A DNA stretch of 8,534 bases from Christensenella sp. UBA7102 (GTDB taxonomy: Bacteria; Bacillota; Clostridia; Christensenellales; UBA1750). The translations under genes were made by a program, and so were the position numbers. Within the stretch, counting starts at the first letter, position 1, and each line of letters begins with the position of its first letter. Below are positions 1-6,729 of the stretch, piece after piece. The stretch is from assembly GCA_002492415.1 (NCBI GenBank), contig DKYK01000040.1, positions 1-8,534 of the forward strand. The letters are read 5' to 3'. The notes under the pieces were generated by a model, which ran no database searches, had not been told where the DNA came from, and saw nothing but the letters and a program-made list of their open reading frames with translations.

Positions 1-951
1 GTACTCCTCCACCAGGCGCTCGGCGGTCTTGGTGGCCTTCCAGCCGGTGGTCGCTCGCTGATCCAGCGGGTCTGCCGTGCCGGAGGAACCCAGCTGCTTG
101 ACGATGTGCTTGAGGCCCCCGCCGCTGATCTCGGTGGTGCCGTAGGCGTTGGCGCCGATGAGCATGGTGCAGTATACGGAAATGCCGCCCACGCCTGCGC
201 CCGCAACGATCTTGGCCTCAGTGGTCTGCACAAAGCGCACGCCCGCGATCTGGCCGATCTCGCCGCGGTAGATCTTCTCGGGATCCGCATACTTATGGAC
301 ATCCTGCCACTGCTCAGAGCGCATCAGGTCCGCCGCCACATTGGGATGGACGATGCACACAAAGCTATCGTCGATGGGCATGGCGTTCATCTCATGCAGC
401 TTTGCAGCCGCGGCGATGATCAGATCAACGGTCAGCAGGCAGTCCGCCGCAATCGTGCTGCGGCTGAGGATCTCGGTTCCGTCCGCCTTGGGCGCGTACA
501 TCACGTTGGTGCCGCCGTTGATGACCTCGCGGGTCACGGTGTCCAGCGTCCTGCCCGCCTGGCCGCCCAGCAGCTTAGTCGCCTGCTCCAGGTTGCGGTC
601 GATGGCCGTCAACTCCAGCACATCGGAGATCTCGATGTAGTCGCCGTACTGGTCCACCGTTGCCTCGATAGTGGACACATCCAGCTTGTTGCCCGCGGGG
701 GTTACGCCCTCGGTCAGGGGCGCCAGCGCCTTCCCAAGCGGCGCGTACTTGCGGAATTCGATGGTCTTGCCGCCGTGCTGCGGGATGGGGTACTTGTCCC
801 CGAACTGGTCGTGCACGAGATAGGGCTCCGCATAGTCGATGAGCCGGTCCTCGTAATAGGTTTTCATCTCCGCGGACAGGCCGTCCAGCAGCGTGGTCTG
901 CGTCTGGTCGGCAAATGCCTGCAGGTTCAGTGCGATTCTCTCGATGGTCAT
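1..951 (-). CDS. Phage major capsid protein, N4-gp56 family (3' end cut by window)
   Basis: This is the shell-forming coat protein. The frame is open for 317 codons from ATG 951 to the window edge with no stop. The start is fixed by an AAAGGAG SD five bases upstream. The stretches GGKTIEFRKY, QAGRTLDTVTREVINGGTNV and, near the edge, TTGWKATKTAERLVEEY fit the N4-gp56-type major capsid proteins of Firmicutes phages as I remember them. By that comparison only a few to about 20 C-terminal residues should be missing. The N-terminus reads MTIERI then LNLQAFA (residues 8-14) then DQ. This resembles the LNLQFFA motif that Prp cysteine protease cleaves in ribosomal protein L27 and in staphylococcal phage head proteins. 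I infer removal of residues 1-14 during head assembly. The gene follows the scaffold gene by 23 bases. Family call is from memory; the structural role is confident. Confidence 0.92.
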   Translation of the reverse strand, partial: MTIERIALNLQAFADQTQTTLLDGLSAEMKTYYEDRLIDYAEPYLVHDQFGDKYPIPQHGGKTIEFRKYAPLGKALAPLTEGVTPAGNKLDVSTIEATVDQYGDYIEISDVLELTAIDRNLEQATKLLGGQAGRTLDTVTREVINGGTNVMYAPKADGTEILSRSTIAADCLLTVDLIIAAAAKLHEMNAMPIDDSFVCIVHPNVAADLMRSEQWQDVHKYADPEKIYRGEIGQIAGVRFVQTTEAKIVAGAGVGGISVYCTMLIGANAYGTTEISGGGLKHIVKQLGSSGTADPLDQRATTGWKATKTAERLVEEY

Positions 952-974
952 TGTGTCTCCTTTCTGCGGGGAGA

Positions 975-1913
975 TCACAGCTCGATGCGCTCTCCCCTGA
1001 GTACGCGCCGCGAGATCTCCTCGCGGTCTTTGCGGGTAAAGCTCTTGGGATCGGTCTTTCGGATGACCGCAGCCGCTGAGCTCCCGCCGTTTTCCTGTGG
1101 ACGCATGCCGCGTGCGCGGATGGCGTCCACCGTGCGCTTCTCCACCTGCTGTGCGGTGTACTGCATCGCCCCGCCAATGATGTCGTCCTTGTGGATCACC
1201 TCATAGGCGGTCTTTACGTCCACACCGCTGCGCAGCAGGCCCAGGAAGCGCTCGCCCGTCTCCGGGTCGTTGATCTCGTTGCGCAGGTCAAAGCTGCCGT
1301 AGGCTTGTTTGACCTGTTCGGTCTGCTGCATCCAGCCGGTGAGGATGCGATCGGCGTTCTCCTGCCGGGCGCGCTCTTCTTCTGTGCGCCGGAACTGGGC
1401 GTTTTCCCGCTCCATGCGCTTGAACTCCTTGAGCTGCGCCACCGTCAGATCCTTGTCCGCGGCCTCCCGCTCATAGTAGCTGTCGTCTTCCTCCACGGCC
1501 TTTGCAAGGGCTGCGCAGTCCTTTGCATCCACACCGTAGCGCTGGGACAACAGCTGCAGCACGGGTTCCAGCTGCTGCAGCTGCGTTTCAAGGCCCTTGG
1601 TCTGCTTGAAGCGGTCATTGATGATCTGCTGCGTGCGCTCCGCGAACAGATCCTTGTACTCGCCCTTGATCAGCGCCTCGAACGCTGCCTTTCTCTCCTG
1701 CGCAGTGGGCTGTTCCACCTGGATGGTCTGCGCGTGGGCAGGCTGCTCTTCAGGTGCGGCCTGCTCTGCCTGCTGCGGAGCCTTGCCGTACTGTACGACA
1801 GCCGGCCTTCCCTCCGGCGTTCCATTGCCACCTGCTGCCGGAGCGCCCTCTCCGCCTGCGCCACCGTCCGCAAACCGCTGCAGATCAAAAGGCATTCTGT
1901 ACTGTGCTTCCAT
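975..1913 (-). CDS. Phage scaffold protein with Prp-type N-terminal cleavage motif
   Basis: A 312-residue protein likely to act as the internal scaffold on which the capsid shell assembles. The start at ATG 1913 has a GAGGAGG SD seven bases upstream; an in-frame Met lies at residue 7. Residues 9-15 read FDLQRFA followed by DG, close to the FNLQFFADQ start I recall for the phage 80alpha scaffold. A flexible Gly/Ala/Pro/Gln-rich stretch follows (about 16-70). Then comes a long, charged, Gln/Glu-rich, probably helical or coiled-coil region (about 75-195), with a basic C-terminus (KDREEISRRVLRGERIEL). Scaffolds commonly contact the capsid protein through such basic C-terminal helices. Position directly before the major capsid gene supports the role. 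No protease catalytic motif is visible, so it does not look like a protease-scaffold fusion. Function is inferred from position, composition and N-terminal motif. Confidence 0.85.
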   Translation of the reverse strand: MEAQYRMPFDLQRFADGGAGGEGAPAAGGNGTPEGRPAVVQYGKAPQQAEQAAPEEQPAHAQTIQVEQPTAQERKAAFEALIKGEYKDLFAERTQQIINDRFKQTKGLETQLQQLEPVLQLLSQRYGVDAKDCAALAKAVEEDDSYYEREAADKDLTVAQLKEFKRMERENAQFRRTEEERARQENADRILTGWMQQTEQVKQAYGSFDLRNEINDPETGERFLGLLRSGVDVKTAYEVIHKDDIIGGAMQYTAQQVEKRTVDAIRARGMRPQENGGSSAAAVIRKTDPKSFTRKDREEISRRVLRGERIEL

Positions 1914-1926
1914 TGCACATCCTCCT

Positions 1927-2010
1927 CATCGTCTCTCCGAAGTGTCGTCTCGGGTCTTTCCCCGGCGTCCGCGGTCTTTCCCGCCGTCCTCTCGGGTCTC
2001 TCCCCGGCGT
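1927..2010. repeat. Tandem repeat of about 21 bp between protease and scaffold genes
   Basis: Units at 1948-1968 and 1990-2010 are identical except for one base (core CGGGTCTTTCCCCGGCG versus CGGGTCTCTCCCCGGCG on the plus strand). The unit between them (1969-1989) is a diverged copy, and 1927-1947 is a weaker fourth copy. The spacing is exactly 21 bp. It fills most of the 143-base gap between the protease stop and the scaffold start, the largest gap in the head module. It contains no SD-led gene that I can support. It could be slippage-expanded spacer, a binding site or an RNA element; nothing in the sequence decides between these. Confidence 0.7.
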
Positions 2011-2056
2011 CTCTGCTGTCATCGTATCACGCCGGCATGCGCGCCTTCTCCCCACA

Positions 2057-2401
2057 TCACAGGTAAATCACATCGAATTTTACGTTTTTCGGGTACTGCT
2101 CCTGCAGTGCCCGGAAGCCCTGCTCCACGGTGAGCATCGCTACACACACAGCCATCTCGCCCTCCGGCTTTTTGTTTGTCTCCGCGATGATGTCCAGTTG
2201 TCCATCCCCTGCGCACAGCCGCTTGATGCGGCAATACTTCGCACCCTCCAGCACGCGTAGCGTCTCGCTGTAGGCGTACCCCAACGCGGAACAGGCCGCG
2301 CAGACAATGTCCTCCCCCGCCGCCGCATATCCCGCATGGCCCTCCATTCGCAGCCTGTGCAGGCCCGATTTCTGGTTCCTGCTGTATCGGATGGTGATCA
2401 T
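2057..2401 (-). CDS. Prp-like cysteine protease (probable head-maturation protease)
   Basis: A 114-residue protein matching the ribosomal-processing cysteine protease Prp family in length and signature. The motif GHAGYAAAGEDIVCAACSAL spans residues 21-40 and places His22 and Cys34 where Prp has its catalytic pair. Host Prp removes the N-terminal extension of ribosomal protein L27 in Firmicutes, and in Staphylococcus it also trims phage scaffold and capsid proteins. This copy sits between portal and scaffold genes, not beside L21/L27 genes, so I infer it matures the phage head. Its likely substrates are the next two genes, which carry FDLQRFA and LNLQAFA N-termini. The ATG at 2401 has AGGAGG four bases upstream, and the portal stop codon TAA is embedded in that SD, suggesting coupled translation. 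The fold and active site are well supported; the substrates are inference. Confidence 0.88.
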   Translation of the reverse strand: MITIRYSRNQKSGLHRLRMEGHAGYAAAGEDIVCAACSALGYAYSETLRVLEGAKYCRIKRLCAGDGQLDIIAETNKKPEGEMAVCVAMLTVEQGFRALQEQYPKNVKFDVIYL

Positions 2402-2410
2402 ACGCCCTCC

Positions 2411-4459
2411 TTACTGCGGACTTGCCGCGGACGCTGCGTGCTCCCGCGCCTTCCCCGCCGTGCCGCCGGAGCTTGCGTTGACCGCCGCACCGATGGAATT
2501 GCTCTGCACCTCTTTGCCCTTTGCCTGCGGCGCGTCCGCCTGCTGCCCGTCCTGGGCAAACGCGCCCTGCATGTTCTGAAAGATCTGTGTGCCCTGCGTC
2601 GCGTCGATGATCGCAGCCATCTTGGTCATCTGCTGCTGCATCTGCTGGACCTGCTGGTAGAGCGTACCGTTCTGACTCACGCGCTGGCGCACCTTTTCGA
2701 TGCCGTCAAACTGCATCATCTCCAGCGCCGCCAGGCTCTGATCAGCCAGATCCGGTCGGAAGAATCCCAGCCCGTAGAGCTCCTTCGCGCGTTCATTCTG
2801 CACCGCGCTGGAGAACGGAGATGCCTTCTGCGCCGATACCTTGACATCAAACACCGGCATACGCCACCCTTCGTTGAGCCCGAACTCGCGGCCCAGCGGC
2901 TTCTCCGCGATCTGGCGGCCCGTGAACTGAACAAACTGCATCTGCCCCTGCGCGCCGATGATGCGGAAGTACCGGCTCTCGTCGTAGAACTGCCGCATCA
3001 GGTCGATCACCAGATAGCAGACCTGCGCATGCGCTCGGTAGGCGCTTTTAATCATGTCCCGGCTGAGCTTGCTCCCCGCCTCCTGCAGCGCCGCTATGGC
3101 CGAATAAGCCGTCACGCCCGAGCTCGTCCCGCCCTGCGAGAAATCCCGGTTGCCGCTGACCTCCTTGAGCTCCTCCACCTTCATCGTGCGCACGGTCATG
3201 TACGCGCTGCTCAAATCCGGCAGCTGAATGGGACGCATACAGTCCTCCGGGTTGCCGTTGCCCTCATAGTGGACAAAGTCCTTCGTCCAATCGGCATACT
3301 CCTGCTCATTGATCGACCCGTCCCCCTTGACGAAGAATCGCGGCCGGGCGCCCATCACTGCGTGCTTTAAGATCACCTGATCCAGCTTGTCCACATAGAT
3401 CTGCGCATCCTTGCAGGTGTCCACATATCCAAAGCCCGCTGGCATGCCCTCCTCCGGGAATAGCACGTCGAATATGAACGGGTACTTGCCGTGATCGTAA
3501 AAGCCGCGCTGCGCATAATTCGGGTCGTTCTGGCTGGCGTAGAGCACCTCGCCTGCGCAGAACTTGCAGTAGTGCAGCACCTCCCGCTCTCCCTCGCGCA
3601 ACTTGTAGTACCAGTCCACCACAACGCCCTTGTCCGTGGTGTCCACGCTGTCGTCGTAAACATACTCCGCCACGTCAAAGCCCGCAGCCTTGCCGCCTGG
3701 TTCCTTGATCCAGGGATACCGCAGCTTGAGCACCTCCCGGTCGCACAGCTCGACGTGGAACAGATTCCGGCTGCGCTGGATGTCCGTTATCCCAGGCTCC
3801 CAAAACAGGTTCAGCAGGTCCACACGCCGGATGTCGATGTCACCCAGGCCATTGTTCTTCCCAGAGTCCCAGAACACTCCCGTCACGCCCGTGCCGGTCT
3901 TGAGCTTGTACCACCACATGTCGCTGTACGTCCGCTCATAGTCGTTCTGCTCCAGCACCACGGGCAGGATCTGCGACAGGATGCGCGCATCCGCCTCGTC
4001 GCTCTGCTCACGCGGCAGCACGTTGGGCTCCGGGTAGTTGTCCATCGCGTCGGCGTGCTTGTTGGCGATGCAGTTGAACAGGTACCCGCTCGTGGGCTCC
4101 GGGTCGCCGGGGTTCTTCCAGCCCCCGCTCTTGATCTGCTCCCAGTGCCTGCCCTTCCACCAGTTCTCGTTCTCGATGATCCTGCGCTCCAAATTGGCCT
4201 TTCCCGCCTTGTACTTGCGCAACGTGTCCATCGCCTTTTCGATCTCCGAGCGCCCCACCGGTCCGAACCGTCCCAGCTCGCCGGTGTTGCGCCCGCTGAC
4301 CTCCAGCACACCGCCTCGAGGCATCATGCCGACCTGCGCCATCTCCTCGCCCTGCACCGGCTGCTGCGCGAGCTGCCAAAGCTCCTGCCCGTCCTCCGCT
4401 GTGCCCAGCTGCACAGGCTGCTGTACGTCCTCCTGCGTGCGCTTTTTGTCTTTTTCCAT
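2411..4459 (-). CDS. Phage portal protein
   Basis: A 682-residue protein expected to form the dodecameric ring at one capsid vertex through which the terminase pumps DNA and to which the neck or tail attaches. It lies directly after the large terminase, where portal genes usually sit. It has a charged, Gln-rich N-terminus. A helical segment with IIENENWWKGRHW near residue 90-105 is typical of portals that start with a DNA-dependent repeat of Trp-rich helices. The central region is mixed alpha/beta. A Gln-rich coiled coil (QQVQQMQQQM, about residues 598-610) is followed by a low-complexity Gln/Ala/Ser tail. The ATG 4459 start has AGGAGGA seven bases upstream, formed together with the terminase stop (TAGGAGGA). 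It is longer than classic HK97-type portals (about 400-500 residues) and closer to P22-like sizes, so I leave the subfamily open. Identification rests on position, size and overall sequence character. Confidence 0.85.
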   Translation of the reverse strand: MEKDKKRTQEDVQQPVQLGTAEDGQELWQLAQQPVQGEEMAQVGMMPRGGVLEVSGRNTGELGRFGPVGRSEIEKAMDTLRKYKAGKANLERRIIENENWWKGRHWEQIKSGGWKNPGDPEPTSGYLFNCIANKHADAMDNYPEPNVLPREQSDEADARILSQILPVVLEQNDYERTYSDMWWYKLKTGTGVTGVFWDSGKNNGLGDIDIRRVDLLNLFWEPGITDIQRSRNLFHVELCDREVLKLRYPWIKEPGGKAAGFDVAEYVYDDSVDTTDKGVVVDWYYKLREGEREVLHYCKFCAGEVLYASQNDPNYAQRGFYDHGKYPFIFDVLFPEEGMPAGFGYVDTCKDAQIYVDKLDQVILKHAVMGARPRFFVKGDGSINEQEYADWTKDFVHYEGNGNPEDCMRPIQLPDLSSAYMTVRTMKVEELKEVSGNRDFSQGGTSSGVTAYSAIAALQEAGSKLSRDMIKSAYRAHAQVCYLVIDLMRQFYDESRYFRIIGAQGQMQFVQFTGRQIAEKPLGREFGLNEGWRMPVFDVKVSAQKASPFSSAVQNERAKELYGLGFFRPDLADQSLAALEMMQFDGIEKVRQRVSQNGTLYQQVQQMQQQMTKMAAIIDATQGTQIFQNMQGAFAQDGQQADAPQAKGKEVQSNSIGAAVNASSGGTAGKAREHAASAASPQ

Positions 4460-4471
4460 GCTGCACTCCTC

Positions 4472-5869
4472 CTATAGCCTGTAGAATGTGTACTTATCCC
4501 GCCCGTCTCCAAAGTCGTCCTTGTCCAGATCCAGCGGGTCATACTGCCTGCGAATGTGCTTTTCCGTCTCCCTGGGCGGCAGCGGGTTGCTCATGCACAG
4601 ATACCGCACCTCGTCTGCCACATGATCCTCCATGCTGGTATCCAGATCCTCCGGCCGCGTGTCGGAGTAGACCAGCAGCGGCATGGTGCGAATGAACGCT
4701 TTGCAGGTGCTGAACACATACATCATGGGGATCCCGTGCTCGTCAAAGGCCAGCCGGTAGTGTACCTGCATCCAGCCCGGTATGCGCGTATGGTCTCCGG
4801 GCGTAAAATACACCTTGTGCTCCGCCGCCGTGTCCGCGATGCTTTTGCCGGTGCTCGCGTCCCAGATCGCCGGATCCGCGACGCCCTCTATGCGCTGCCC
4901 CTTGAGGTACGGATGCTCCTGCTCGATGCGGTGGATCTCCTCAAACACCTTGTCTGGCATCCACCGCACGCCCTCGTTCGGCGTGTCCGTGCAGCCGTAC
5001 AGCTCCAGTATGCGGTAGAGTATGCCGTCCTCGTCCATTACCCACCAGCCCACCGAAAAGGGCTTTGCAAAGCCCCAGTCGAAGGAGCGGAACCGCTTCC
5101 ACCGCTTGGGCGGCGTGAACGGCGCGATGACGTGCGTGCCCACGCGCTCCTCGTAGCTCTTCGGATTGTCCACAAACTCCTCGAAAAACTGCCCCTGAAA
5201 CACGTCCCAGGCGCCGTCACGCCAGGCTGCGCGCAGCTTGGGCGGCAGCGCGTCCAGCTGCCGGATGTAGTCCGGCTGCGATGCCATCAATGCCGTATTG
5301 TCCGTCACCAGCGCCTGGATGAACTCGTATTCCTCCGGGTTCTCCCCCTCCCGAAACTTCCGGTCGATGAAGATGCGCTTGATGTACCCATGCCCCTGCC
5401 CGCCCGGGTTGCAGGTGTAGTAGATCCGCTTGGGAAAGGCATTGACGCCGCGCATACAGGCCGTGATGCTCTGCATCTGGTACTCGCTCAGCTGCGTCGC
5501 CTCGTCCAGGAAGATCACGTCAAACTCCAGTCCCTGCAGCCGGTCCAGATCCTTGTCCTTCGCGCAGTAGGTAAAATTGATGGTGCTGCCATTGCCGAAG
5601 ATCAGGATCTTGTCCTTGTCGTTGTACTTGGCAATACTTTTCAGTTCGCTTTTCAGTATGCGGACATGGTTGTTGATGAGTTCCGGATAGGTGCGCCGCA
5701 CGATGAGCATGCGGATCCCCGGATAGTTCAGCGCCAGCAGCTTGGCTTTGGTACGCACCGCCCAGCTCTTGCCCCCGCCGCGCGCGCCGCCGTAGCCCAC
5801 ATGCTTTGCCCTGGCACGCAGGAACATCTTCTGCTTCTCGCTCGGCTCCGAAATAGCCAGTTTGATCAT
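4472..5869 (-). CDS. terL: Phage terminase large subunit (packaging ATPase and nuclease)
   Basis: A 465-residue DNA-packaging motor that hydrolyses ATP to drive DNA into the prohead and cuts the concatemer. The ATPase domain shows Walker A GARGGGKS (residues 28-35), Walker B IFLDE (119-123) with catalytic Glu123, and a coupling-type motif YTCNPGG (151-157). The RNase H-like nuclease domain shows its three acidic positions: Asp264 in SFDWGF, Asp332 in GVADPAIWD and Asp419 in EDHVADEVRY. The protein appears intact and of normal length. The start ATG 5869 overlaps the small-terminase stop in an ATGA arrangement, so the two subunits are probably translated in a coupled way. The stop codon forms part of the portal SD. 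Motif evidence makes this the most certain call in the window. Confidence 0.97.
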   Translation of the reverse strand: MIKLAISEPSEKQKMFLRARAKHVGYGGARGGGKSWAVRTKAKLLALNYPGIRMLIVRRTYPELINNHVRILKSELKSIAKYNDKDKILIFGNGSTINFTYCAKDKDLDRLQGLEFDVIFLDEATQLSEYQMQSITACMRGVNAFPKRIYYTCNPGGQGHGYIKRIFIDRKFREGENPEEYEFIQALVTDNTALMASQPDYIRQLDALPPKLRAAWRDGAWDVFQGQFFEEFVDNPKSYEERVGTHVIAPFTPPKRWKRFRSFDWGFAKPFSVGWWVMDEDGILYRILELYGCTDTPNEGVRWMPDKVFEEIHRIEQEHPYLKGQRIEGVADPAIWDASTGKSIADTAAEHKVYFTPGDHTRIPGWMQVHYRLAFDEHGIPMMYVFSTCKAFIRTMPLLVYSDTRPEDLDTSMEDHVADEVRYLCMSNPLPPRETEKHIRRQYDPLDLDKDDFGDGRDKYTFYRL

Positions 5870-6414
5870 TCGCTGTACTCCTTGAGCTCCGGCGCGCAGA
5901 GCACCACCTCGACGCCGTCGCTGCCGTCCTTCTCGGCCGCATCCGCCTTGCGCTGCTCCAGCCGCAGCCGCTCCGCCGCAATGTCCATCGCCGACTGCTC
6001 CTGGATGCTGGGCAGGTCATATACATTGCGCGTAATGACGAGCATATCCCGCATCACGTTCGACACATCCCGCAGCTTCTTCGTGTCATACTTTCCGCTC
6101 GCTGTCTTGAGGCTGTCTGGATCATCCAGCACCTCGGCCATCACATTGGCCAGCTTGTCCGCTGCCTGCTGCAGCGTGCGCAAATGCGCTGCTCTTTCCT
6201 CGACTGCGCCGTCCGTCACAGTCTGTATCGTCCTTGTCACAACCTCTGTCCTATGCTCAGCACGCTGCTCCGGCCACTTCTCCCGCTTGGCCCTGTCGGA
6301 CAGTGTGTGTAAGGCCACACCATACTTTGCGGCTAGCTTCCGGTACCCGACCTCCGTGGTGATATACTCAGTCTTGATCGTAGCCCATAGTCTCTCATCC
6401 ACTGTCCTGCCCAC
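5866..6414 (-). CDS. terS: Phage terminase small subunit (DNA recognition)
   Basis: A 182-residue protein expected to bind the packaging site and regulate the large terminase. An N-terminal helix-turn-helix covers about residues 20-47 (EVGYRKLAAKYGVALHTLSD followed by a basic RAKREKW), as in many Firmicutes small terminases. It is followed by helical segments that would form the oligomer core, and an acidic C-terminus. The start is a GTG at 6414, with AGGAGG (6423-6428) eight bases upstream; no in-frame ATG lies nearby. An out-of-frame ATG at 6418 lies only four bases from the same SD and would give an eight-codon reading frame ending at 6395. It is the first gene after the terminator at 6482-6516, and so opens the packaging/head operon. 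No convincing promoter was recognised in front of it. Confidence 0.88.
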   Translation of the reverse strand: MGRTVDERLWATIKTEYITTEVGYRKLAAKYGVALHTLSDRAKREKWPEQRAEHRTEVVTRTIQTVTDGAVEERAAHLRTLQQAADKLANVMAEVLDDPDSLKTASGKYDTKKLRDVSNVMRDMLVITRNVYDLPSIQEQSAMDIAAERLRLEQRKADAAEKDGSDGVEVVLCAPELKEYSE

Positions 6415-6422
6415 TCATCGCG

Positions 6423-6428
6423 CCTCCT
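6423..6428 (-). promoter_or_regulatory. SD shared by terS GTG start and an 8-codon overlapping frame
   Basis: AGGAGG on the minus strand lies eight bases before the GTG used by the small terminase and four bases before ATG 6418, which opens an eight-codon frame (MSGQDSG then stop). The normal spacing and the helix-turn-helix reading frame make the GTG the real start. The short frame may compete for initiation and lower terminase small-subunit output. The stretch between this site and the terminator is strikingly purine-rich on the sense strand. Confidence 0.6.
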
Positions 6429-6481
6429 CTCAGCCCCATCCTACCGCATCTCTCCTGCTTTCCTCTCCCCGCTTCCACGGC

Positions 6482-6516
6482 AAAAAAGAGACGCAGAGCT
6501 ACTGCTCCACGTCTCT
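6482..6516 (-). terminator. Rho-independent terminator between early and packaging modules
   Basis: Read on the minus strand, a hairpin forms from AGAGACG (6510-6516) pairing with CGTCTCT (6487-6493), extended inside by GAGC (6504-6507) pairing with GCTC (6496-6499) across a small TG/TG internal loop and an AGTA loop. It runs directly into a six-T tract (6482-6487). This is a classic intrinsic terminator for leftward transcription. The TAG stop of the cysteine-rich gene (6499-6501) sits at the loop, so ribosomes finishing that gene cover the 5' arm. There is no T tract on the opposite side, so it should act in one direction only. Confidence 0.85.
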
Positions 6517-6726
6517 GTACTTTGCCTCCATCATCCGGGCATACGGGCAGCGCACCGCGTAGTCCATCCGCTCGCAGTGCGCCGCCGCCCACTCCACCTT
6601 GTCCCGCGTGCATGCAAACCGCACCAGGCACGCCTCCCCGGCAAACCCCTCGCAGGATATGCTCTTGGGTGTCTCGCGCAGGTAATACGGGCACACGCAC
6701 CTCACCCCACCCGATAGATTCGGCAT
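6499..6726 (-). CDS. Small cysteine-rich phage protein, possible zinc binder
   Basis: A 75-residue protein with seven cysteines: CVCPYY at 10-15, then Cys25, Cys33, Cys39, Cys51 and Cys60 (RCPYA). This pattern resembles a family of short uncharacterised proteins common in Clostridia phages (CxCPYY..ET..SI.CEG...), as I recall it. The cysteine pairs suggest a metal-binding or zinc-ribbon-like fold, but function is unknown. The gene starts three bases after the DUF551 gene ends and terminates inside the loop of the transcription terminator, so it is the last gene of its operon. Its position directly before the terminase is often held by small regulators of late genes or DNA-binding proteins, but nothing in the sequence proves such a role. 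The reading frame is supported by tight packing and the CPYY signature. Confidence 0.75.
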   Translation of the reverse strand: MPNLSGGVRCVCPYYLRETPKSISCEGFAGEACLVRFACTRDKVEWAAAHCERMDYAVRCPYARMMEAKYRDVEQ

Positions 6727-6729
6727 GCG

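Noticed and set aside
575..1177. 200-codon minus-strand open frame overlapping capsid and scaffold genes
   Set aside because: It is an off-frame reading across the gene junction with Arg/Ser/Pro-rich sequence; unlike the frame nested in the methyltransferase it shows no motif or good SD.
106..1206. 366-codon plus-strand open frame opposite the capsid and scaffold genes
   Set aside because: It runs antisense across two well-supported structural genes and the gap between them, with no recognisable domain.
1927..2010. Tandem repeats as a CRISPR array
   Set aside because: Units are contiguous at 21 bp with no unique spacers, and no cas gene is present.
1894..2022. 42-codon Arg-rich minus-strand frame running through the 21-bp repeats into the scaffold start
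   Set aside because: It has no SD before ATG 2022, and its composition follows from the repeats; I treat the region as non-coding.
3491..4477. 328-codon plus-strand open frame opposite the portal gene
   Set aside because: Low-complexity Leu/Val/His/Arg composition, no motif and no independent support; it mirrors codon bias of the portal gene.
6415..6481. Possible late promoter (TAGGAT-like -10) before the small terminase gene
   Set aside because: No matching -35 at suitable spacing; the stretch is simply purine-rich. A phage-specific promoter cannot be excluded.
4556..6562. 668-codon open frame on the plus strand, opposite both terminase genes
   Set aside because: It is antisense to genes with clear ATPase, nuclease and helix-turn-helix motifs. 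The product is Arg/Leu/Val/His-rich without recognisable domains, as expected for the reverse strand of high-GC coding DNA.
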